A DNA stretch of 12,551 nt from Pseudobdellovibrionaceae bacterium. GTDB taxonomy: Bacteria > Bdellovibrionota > Bdellovibrionia > Bdellovibrionales > JAMPXM01. Position numbers and translations under genes: made by a program. Under the pieces are notes generated by a model. The model had not been told where the DNA came from. It was given only the letters and a program-made list of their open reading frames with translations, and did not search any database. Shown here piece by piece: positions 7,563-12,551 of this stretch. Each line of letters starts with the position of its first letter. The stretch's first letter is position 1. Location: assembly GCA_022843085.1 (NCBI GenBank), contig JALHOI010000040.1:1-12551 (forward strand), read 5' to 3'.

Positions 7563-8152
7563 GGCAGATACTTGATGACGAATGTTCGTCGCGATTCGTA
7601 ACAGTGGCGACTTGGCACACCTGCGCGATGCTTGATGAATCCATGAAACAACAGAAGTCTTCCGGGCTTCGGCGTGACCGCATAGACCGCATCATCGTCA
7701 TCGTTGAAAAACATGATTTCGCCGCCCCAGTCCTTTTTCCACTCTGCATTGGCAAACATAAGAGCCGTGACGCAGGGCTTTGATTTATACGAATCGACGT
7801 GAATAAAGCTCGCGTCGCCGTAGGCAAACGAGTTGCAGATCGCCGTTTGGATTTTAAATTTTTTATAGCCAAAATAGGTCGTGATTTCGTCACGAATCAT
7901 TTTCTCTTCGAACCCTTTCAGCTCCTTCTTAGAAAAATTAAAAACCCACTGCTTGACGGTCTCGGTCTTTGGTCCGTCGGCCATCGAGCGAGAAAAGTCT
8001 TTGTGATCAAAGTAGTTCGACATCGTGACGGCTTCGGCATTCGACATGAAACCGTCGATGACTACGATTTTTCCTCCGCCGAGCTGATACTCCGTTACCT
8101 GTCTGCGATTTTTTGCTGAACCGGCACCCTTAAGCTTTCCACTGGTTTTCAT
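7559..8152 (-). CDS. 2-oxoglutarate/Fe(II)-dependent dioxygenase (prolyl-4-hydroxylase-like)
   Basis: The 197-residue protein has the jelly-roll dioxygenase signature: H118-x-D120 in FIHVDSY and H175 in FIKHRAGVP as the iron triad, and R188/R189 in SRRTFVIKY to bind 2-oxoglutarate. The stretch WGGEIMFFND and PKPGRLLLF between the ligands are typical of the P4Hc / 2OG-FeII_Oxy_3 group, which hydroxylates proteins, peptides or small molecules. All required residues are present, so it should be active; the substrate is unknown. The N-terminal 20 residues are basic and probably disordered. ATG 8152 has AAGGGG 5 bases upstream. It lies 26 bases after the flavin ene-reductase gene and overlaps the following unknown gene by 4 bases. 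Confidence 0.92.
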   Translation of the reverse strand: MKTSGKLKGAGSAKNRRQVTEYQLGGGKIVVIDGFMSNAEAVTMSNYFDHKDFSRSMADGPKTETVKQWVFNFSKKELKGFEEKMIRDEITTYFGYKKFKIQTAICNSFAYGDASFIHVDSYKSKPCVTALMFANAEWKKDWGGEIMFFNDDDDAVYAVTPKPGRLLLFHGFIKHRAGVPSRHCYESRRTFVIKYLP

Positions 8153-8178
8153 GTTAGCCCCTTAAAAATAAAGTCTGA

Positions 8179-9240
8179 TCATATTCCGTTTAAATATTCG
8201 TCGTAATCAGGCTCTCGAAGCGGAATATCGAATTTTAGTTTTTCAATTAAATCCGGATTCGAGATGAAAGGTCGGCCGAACGCAATCAGGTCGGCGTTTT
8301 TGGATTCAAGTTCTTGAATGGCTGATATTTTATCAAAGCTTCCTGCCAAAATAATTTTACTCGAAAAGAGAGCTCTTATTTTCGCTAAAAGTCGGACTTG
8401 CAAATTTAAATCAACATGATTGCGTTGCAAAATGACGTGTAGATAAGCCAAGCGCCTATCATTGAGTTCAGAGGCAAGTTGAATGTAGAGCTGCTCCATC
8501 TCATGATCGGGCAACATCCCATTGTAAGTGCTGAAGGGAGAAATTCGAATCCCCACTCGGTCTGCACCAATTCGACCGCAGATTGCGTCGACAATTGCGA
8601 GTGAAAAGCGTAGCCGGTTTTCAACCGATCCGCCCCAGTTGTCGATTCGTTTGTTCGAGGCCAAGTTGAGAAATTGATCGATCAAATATCCGTTAGCGGC
8701 ATGAATTTCGATTCCGTCGAATTCTGCCTCGATGGCCATCGCACTTGATGCCGCGAACTCTTCAATCGTACTTTCGATATCGGCAAAATTCATGGGTTGC
8801 GGAATAGGGTAGGAAACTTCACCGTCGTCCTCGTCAACCCACAGCATTTTATCTAGTGCAACGGCTGAGGGCGCCAAAAGCTTTGCAGTTTCTGGCATCA
8901 ATGTCGGGTGCGAAACTCGACCAGAATGCATCAGCTGAACAAAGATTCGGCCGCCGTTTCTGTGGACGTTTCGAGTTACTTTATTCCAGCCTTCAACATG
9001 CGCTTCGTCGAATAAACCAGGCATAGTTGAATCAGAAAGTCCGTTGATCGAAGGAGAAGTGCCTTCAGTGATGATGAGCCCCGCAGATGCCCGAGCACCG
9101 TAGTATCGTACCATCGCGTCGGTCGGAACGGTGAGATCAGCTTGAGATCGTGTCATCGGCGCCATGACCACCCGATTTCTGAGTTCGATGGGCCCTAGCC
9201 CTACAGGGCTAAACAAGATCGGGTCGTTGTTTCCGCTCAT
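8179..9240 (-). CDS. Old Yellow Enzyme family flavin (FMN) ene-reductase
   Basis: The 353-residue protein is a full-length TIM-barrel Old Yellow Enzyme of the NemA/OYE class, which uses FMN and NAD(P)H to reduce activated C=C bonds or nitro compounds. Visible signatures: LFSPVGLGPIELRNRVVMAP at the first strand, T30 in MAPMTR (flavin tuning), LMHSGRVSH, the catalytic H180-A-A-N183-G-Y185 pattern, DNWGGSVENRLRF, and the C-terminal phosphate-binding LIAFGRPFISNPDL. Catalytic residues are intact. An ATG at 9258 would add six residues (MGSGAD), but AGGTG lies 5 bases before ATG 9240, making this start more likely. The gene follows the TPR gene by 45 bases and precedes the dioxygenase gene by 26, all on one strand, so a single operon is inferred. 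The true substrate is unknown. Confidence 0.94.
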   Translation of the reverse strand: MSGNNDPILFSPVGLGPIELRNRVVMAPMTRSQADLTVPTDAMVRYYGARASAGLIITEGTSPSINGLSDSTMPGLFDEAHVEGWNKVTRNVHRNGGRIFVQLMHSGRVSHPTLMPETAKLLAPSAVALDKMLWVDEDDGEVSYPIPQPMNFADIESTIEEFAASSAMAIEAEFDGIEIHAANGYLIDQFLNLASNKRIDNWGGSVENRLRFSLAIVDAICGRIGADRVGIRISPFSTYNGMLPDHEMEQLYIQLASELNDRRLAYLHVILQRNHVDLNLQVRLLAKIRALFSSKIILAGSFDKISAIQELESKNADLIAFGRPFISNPDLIEKLKFDIPLREPDYDEYLNGI

Positions 9241-9285
9241 ATCTGCACCTGATCCCATTATCCGTTCACGTTATCTGTTCCTATT

Positions 9286-10776
9286 TCAAACTGATTGAAG
9301 GTCTTTAAAGTTTTCTGAGATCAGCTTGAAACGTGGGTGTCGAGAATAGGGCTCCATGAGTTCAATGGCGGCCTGGCGGCCTTCGGTTCGAATCTTCGTA
9401 TCAGCCAACATCGAAACCGCATTTTCAAAAATAAACTGATCTGTACATGTCTCGCAAAGCTTGGTGAGCCATTCTTTTGCCTTTTCAAACTGCTCTTCGT
9501 CATGTAACCAGCCGCAGTAATTAAATATGGCCGAGTCGCTGTCATTTGGCGAAGCGCGAGAGAACGCAATGGCCTGCAGAAAATTGCCTTCTGGGTCTTC
9601 GTCAAGCTGAGCCTTCATCTCGTAAAGCGCGGGATCGCCAGGTACCAATTTTATGGCCTCGTTGAGCACTGAAATCGCGGAATCTGAATGTTCAGGTTCG
9701 TCTGATTGCATGTACATTCGCGCCAGGTGAACGTAATTCTCGAGATAGTCGGGCTCGAGCTCAAGTACTCGTTTTTGAATGGCGATAGCCTCATTCGTTC
9801 GACCCGCTTTTAAATGAATCCGAGCCTGGTTGGAAAGAACCACGGGTTGCATCATTTCAAAGGCCGAAGAATTAATCTCCGACAAGCTCTTCACGGCCGA
9901 CTCTGAGCGACTCATCCGATCTAACGCGTTACTTCCGTCACCGGTTGTATAGGACAAAAGCGCAAGACCGTTTTCAATGACGGCACGCTCAGAATAGTAG
10001 GCAGAGTCCTTCGTAGATATCCCGTCGCAAATCGACAGGGCGGCTTCGAGCTCTTTTTTGGAATCAATAAAGTGCCGATTGATGAACTCTCCCTGTCTCG
10101 TGCTCATCATTGCGCGCATGTAGTGAGTATGAGCGCGTCGAAGTGGGCGTGGATTCAGTTCGAGGATCAGATTTGAGAGCAAAAGCGCTCGGTCGAGGTT
10201 CCCACCAAGAGACTGGGATTCAAGCATCCAGTAGAGAGCTTCGACGGCCTTTTCTGGATCATCTGAATTTTCTGCGTAAAGCTTGTTTAAGAGCGAAGTG
10301 CAGGTCCATTGGTCACCTGACTGCATGTACTCGATCGCAAGGTCTATCGTCGATTGGTAATCGACGACCGAACCGAACGACAAAAGATCGACCAATTTTT
10401 TCTCAGACGGGGACAACGGTAAGAATTCCTGATCGACCGTTGGATCGATTTCGATTTGCCAGCCAAAAACTCTTTGTGCGACCTCTAGAAAAACCGAACT
10501 GCCGGGGTCGATCTCAGCGTAATCGCGCACAACGATTCGGTGAGGGCCGTGAATTCGGTGAAGTTCGTGGCAGAGTGACGCGCAATCAATTCGAAAACCT
10601 TCATGACTTTTATACCTGGCTCTCGAGCCGGTGCTTTCGAACCCGTGAATGTTAAATGCCTGAAGGAAGTTGCGCTGCCCATTTGTTAGGACTTTCGTCG
10701 GTAAAGTGAGCGCGAGCTTTTTCACGATTAAAAAGTTTATTCCCGGCAAATATTTCGGCGCGACGACTCTTGTCAT
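9286..10776 (-). CDS. TPR-repeat protein with unrecognised N-terminal domain
   Basis: The 496-residue protein has no signal peptide. Residues 1 to about 120 form a domain I do not recognise (segments CHELHRIHGPHRIVVRDYAE and SSVFLEVAQRVFGWQIEID). From about 140 to the end the sequence is helical with TPR-type hairpins; clearest at 312-345 (SNQARIHLKAGRTNEAIAIQ, then VLELEPD) and 346-383 (NYVHLARMYMQSDE, then LNEAIKLVPGDP), with degenerate units on both sides. TPRs bind peptides or proteins, so it may recruit a substrate or hold the enzymes of this operon together. It is the first gene of the four-gene unit and divergent from the 23-codon gene at 10982. A TAGGAAA lies about 7 bases before ATG 10776. 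No promoter could be assigned with confidence in 10777-10925. Confidence 0.85.
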   Translation of the reverse strand: MTRVVAPKYLPGINFLIVKKLALTLPTKVLTNGQRNFLQAFNIHGFESTGSRARYKSHEGFRIDCASLCHELHRIHGPHRIVVRDYAEIDPGSSVFLEVAQRVFGWQIEIDPTVDQEFLPLSPSEKKLVDLLSFGSVVDYQSTIDLAIEYMQSGDQWTCTSLLNKLYAENSDDPEKAVEALYWMLESQSLGGNLDRALLLSNLILELNPRPLRRAHTHYMRAMMSTRQGEFINRHFIDSKKELEAALSICDGISTKDSAYYSERAVIENGLALLSYTTGDGSNALDRMSRSESAVKSLSEINSSAFEMMQPVVLSNQARIHLKAGRTNEAIAIQKRVLELEPDYLENYVHLARMYMQSDEPEHSDSAISVLNEAIKLVPGDPALYEMKAQLDEDPEGNFLQAIAFSRASPNDSDSAIFNYCGWLHDEEQFEKAKEWLTKLCETCTDQFIFENAVSMLADTKIRTEGRQAAIELMEPYSRHPRFKLISENFKDLQSV

Positions 10777-10925
10777 GATCGAATTTCCTAGCCGGCCAAT
10801 TGGGTGATGGCAACAAACGGGGTTTAATTGAACGAAGCTGCGCTTTAAATCGTTTTAAGCTGAATCGGTGGGAAAAATGGCGAAAGCCGAGCTGATCAAA
10901 AAATGAACGCTTCCGTTTCCCAACA
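10777..10925. other. intergenic stretch between the TPR gene and the small gene
   Basis: This divergent gap must hold the promoter of the minus-strand operon, but I find no convincing -35/-10 pair. It has a short palindrome CCAATTGG at 10796-10803 and a nine-codon ORF at 10877 with a GGTGGG before it; neither is supported as functional. Confidence 0.5.
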
Positions 10926-10926
10926 C

Positions 10927-10955
10927 TTGACAGGAAAAATTTTAGTTCAGATATT
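10927..10955 (+). promoter_or_regulatory. sigma-70-type promoter of the 23-codon gene
   Basis: A perfect -35 TTGACA (10927-10932), a 17-base spacer and a -10 GATATT (10950-10955, four of six consensus positions). Transcription would begin near 10961-10963, leaving a leader of about 20 bases. It faces right, toward the small ORF and its terminator. Confidence 0.75.
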
Positions 10956-10981
10956 TATGGAAGTGAAAGGGGGATTTGCAT

Positions 10982-11053
10982 ATGAAATTCGTAAAAGTAG
11001 TAAACAAAGGCCGCAAGACTAACGGTTACCGCCAGCCTTCAGCTCGTAACTAG
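10982..11053 (+). CDS. 23-residue basic small protein
   Basis: An ORF of 23 codons plus TAG, too short for usual gene finders. The peptide begins MKFVKVVNKG, continues RKTNG, and ends YRQPSARN. It has four Lys and three Arg, no acidic residue and no Cys, so its charge is about +7. AAAGGGGGA at 10966-10974 is a strong Shine-Dalgarno 7 bases before the ATG. A near-consensus promoter lies upstream and an intrinsic terminator 17 bases downstream, so this is a self-contained, probably highly expressed unit. I do not recognise the family. It might act as an RNA- or membrane-binding small protein, a modification substrate of the divergent operon, or the coding part of a dual-function small RNA. A 39-codon overlapping frame from 10903 has no ribosome binding site and is not favoured. 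Confidence 0.78.
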   Translation: MKFVKVVNKGRKTNGYRQPSARN

Positions 11054-11070
11054 TTCGAGTTTTAGTTAGA

Positions 11071-11103
11071 CTGGCGAACCTTCTTGGTTCGCCAGCTTTT
11101 TTT
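11071..11103 (+). terminator. intrinsic terminator of the 23-codon gene
   Basis: Perfect 10-bp stem CTGGCGAACC (11071-11080) with GGTTCGCCAG (11086-11095), loop TTCTT, then C and seven T (11097-11103). It works in the plus direction only, since the other side has no U-tract. It also insulates the convergent TolC-family gene. Confidence 0.95.
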
Positions 11104-11211
11104 GAGATAACGGCGTCAGCGACTCCATCAGGCTAGGCAATTCCGACCCAAGCCAGATTTTTTTGAAAGTTCCGTTGTCCAGTGGATCTCTCGAGCCTCG
11201 CGCAAAGCGAA

Positions 11212-12519
11212 TCACAGCTGGATTAGGTCAAACAAGGTCCCAATATTTCGCTGGGTTTCAAACCGAATATTGATTAACTGAGTCTTCGCTTCGAGCATGT
11301 TCCAGTGCGTGTTGTCGTAGCTTGTGTAGAGATCTAGAAAGAACTCAAGATCCGTTGATCGACCAGCTTCGATGTCGAGAATCATCGATCGAATCTTTCC
11401 GTCGAGCTTAACAAAGCTTTCAGTATGTCCGCGTGCAATCTCGAGAACGCTCGCGTGCTTCAAATAGTTCGTACCCAGATCGCTTTTGACTGTTGCAATT
11501 GCACCCTCAAGATCCATTTCGGCTGAGGTTTCAAGCTTCGAGCTTGATCGAGCGGCAGCGGGCATCCCTAAATCGAAGTTCTTCGACAAGGTTACCGACC
11601 ACGTGGTCCCGCGGCTTCCTGTTGGATTGTTCGCGGCTTCGTGTTGTCGGTTGCGATACCCAGAGGCGCCGATATCCACCCGCACACCGTAATGTTCAGC
11701 TTGCGTTGCCTTCTTAGAAAGTCGACTGCACTCGACGCCGAACCGCGCCGACACAACTTCAGGGCTTTTTTGTAAGGCTAACGTGAGTGCCTCGTCGAAG
11801 GTTGCCGGAATTACGATTTTTGGAATTGTTTGATCGAGATCGTCCGCGTCTTGGGAGGCCGGCACGGTTACCGCGAACTGGAATTTATTTTCCGCAATCT
11901 GCAGACCGGTACTTACGAAGCTCTTGTCAGTCGACAGGTAGTCTAGGATCTGCTCGATTCGAGTCACATCTTTATCAGATGTCGCAAAAACTCGAGCACG
12001 CTTTAGTAACTCGATTTTGAAGTCAGTGAAGCGAACATTTTGTCGCCCTCTTACGATTTCAACGTACGAGGTCGCAACGAGACCGGCAATCTGACCTTTT
12101 GTGTTTAAAATGTTCGTATTTGTAGAGTTGTAGATAGCCTCTTGTTGCTTGTTATCGCATTCCATCTTTTTTAAGCGGTAGTAATCAGCGAACCCATTGA
12201 ACACGTTGAGATTGAGACTGAGACTCGCGTCGGCAGATCGAGAACGGGAGGTCTGGCCGCCCATGTAGTTCGGCCGATCACGCAATCCATACGTCGAATA
12301 GCCAAGATTAGCGGTCGGTCCGTAGGCTCGTTTGCGAGCAGCCTCGAGGTCGTCAAGCGCCGCCTTCAATCGCATTTCGTTCGCCTGAGTTCGGGGGTTG
12401 TTACCGAATGCAACTTGAAGCGCTTCTGTCAGCGACGTCGGTTGAGATTGGGCCCATCCAGATTTCGGGGCCATCAGCAGGCAAGCTGCAAAAAAAATCG
12501 GTACTCTCTGTATTGTCAC
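11212..12519 (-). CDS. TolC-family outer-membrane efflux protein
   Basis: The 435-residue product is an outer-membrane factor of the TolC/OEP family, which forms a trimeric channel through the outer membrane and periplasm for type I secretion or efflux. It has a signal peptide (hydrophobic PIFFAACLLMAP, cleavage after GWA-Q near residue 23), then the family's opening helix SLTEALQVAFGNNPRTQANE, a first beta pair (LGYSTYGLRDRP and ADASLSLNLNVFNGF), long helices, and the second internal repeat starting FDEALTLALQKSPEVVSARF with strands RVDIGASGY and WSVTLSKNFDLG. The length is normal and both repeats are complete. The frame is open to GTG 12549, but GGAGAG (12525-12530) points to GTG 12519, 5 bases on, which also places the signal peptide at the N-terminus. 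Upstream partners such as an ABC transporter or membrane fusion protein, if any, lie outside the window. No terminator was seen downstream. Confidence 0.9.
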   Translation of the reverse strand: MTIQRVPIFFAACLLMAPKSGWAQSQPTSLTEALQVAFGNNPRTQANEMRLKAALDDLEAARKRAYGPTANLGYSTYGLRDRPNYMGGQTSRSRSADASLSLNLNVFNGFADYYRLKKMECDNKQQEAIYNSTNTNILNTKGQIAGLVATSYVEIVRGRQNVRFTDFKIELLKRARVFATSDKDVTRIEQILDYLSTDKSFVSTGLQIAENKFQFAVTVPASQDADDLDQTIPKIVIPATFDEALTLALQKSPEVVSARFGVECSRLSKKATQAEHYGVRVDIGASGYRNRQHEAANNPTGSRGTTWSVTLSKNFDLGMPAAARSSSKLETSAEMDLEGAIATVKSDLGTNYLKHASVLEIARGHTESFVKLDGKIRSMILDIEAGRSTDLEFFLDLYTSYDNTHWNMLEAKTQLINIRFETQRNIGTLFDLIQL

Positions 12520-12551
12520 GCCAACTCTCCAGCGTTTAACTCGAACCACTT

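Noticed and set aside
10110..10655. A 181-codon plus-strand ORF
   Set aside because: Antisense to the TPR gene, Arg-rich translation with no domain; shadow of the real frame.
10796..10803. Palindrome CCAATTGG upstream of the TPR gene as an operator
   Set aside because: Only 8 bp, does not extend, and no second copy; expected by chance.
10877..10906. A nine-codon ORF (MAKAELIKK) with GGTGGG upstream
   Set aside because: It lies before the apparent transcription start, is very short, and has no other support.
10903..11022. A 39-codon ORF on the plus strand overlapping the promoter and small gene
   Set aside because: No Shine-Dalgarno, and it runs through the -35/-10 elements; the 23-codon frame has all signals.
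11104..11211. Search for a terminator of the TolC-family gene
   Set aside because: No stem followed by a T-run on the minus strand was found; the hairpin at 11071-11095 has a U-tract only in the plus direction.

Overview
The window is a densely packed stretch of a Gram-negative bacterial chromosome: it carries a TolC-type outer-membrane factor and several exported, Cys-containing periplasmic-looking proteins. Composition is moderate in GC, and the palindrome TCGA is strikingly frequent in all reading frames. This would fit a Bdellovibrionota or other delta-like lineage, but there is no marker gene and the taxonomy is a weak inference. There is no tRNA, rRNA, IS element, CRISPR array or phage gene.

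Left part (90-4471). Two exported proteins lie on the minus strand with an ATGA overlap: a gluzincin-like zinc metallopeptidase (upstream) and a 579-residue helical protein with no recognised family (downstream). Divergent from them is an exported protein with the residue pattern of the EreA/ChaN/TraB-Tiki hydrolase-like superfamily.

Middle part (4477-6381). A TetR-family repressor gene (minus) faces a plus-strand cluster: a DUF2834-like small membrane protein, a second small membrane protein that looks like its distant paralogue, and an AAA_28-type P-loop ATPase. The gap between the repressor and the cluster holds two copies of one 21-bp palindrome, centred exactly 40 bp apart; these are very probably the TetR operators controlling both directions.

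Right-centre part (6378-10776). Four minus-strand genes form a tight apparent operon, in transcription order: a TPR protein with an unrecognised N-terminal domain, an Old Yellow Enzyme flavin ene-reductase, a 2-oxoglutarate/Fe(II) dioxygenase, and a 394-residue unknown with HxxxH and HxxxE helical motifs. Two redox tailoring enzymes plus an unknown possible metalloprotein and a TPR partner look like a small modification pathway of unknown substrate. The operon's last gene and the ATPase gene share one CTAG as their two stop codons.

Right part (10777-12551). Divergent from that operon is a complete miniature gene: a near-consensus promoter, strong Shine-Dalgarno, a 23-codon ORF encoding a very basic peptide, and a textbook intrinsic terminator, all within about 180 bp. 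This is the most unusual object in the window. It converges on a TolC-family gene whose upstream region lies beyond the window edge.

Several starts differ from the longest possible ORF because the Shine-Dalgarno sequence points to an internal codon; these are explained per gene. The first 89 bases, 10777-10925 and 11104-11211 hold nothing I can identify.
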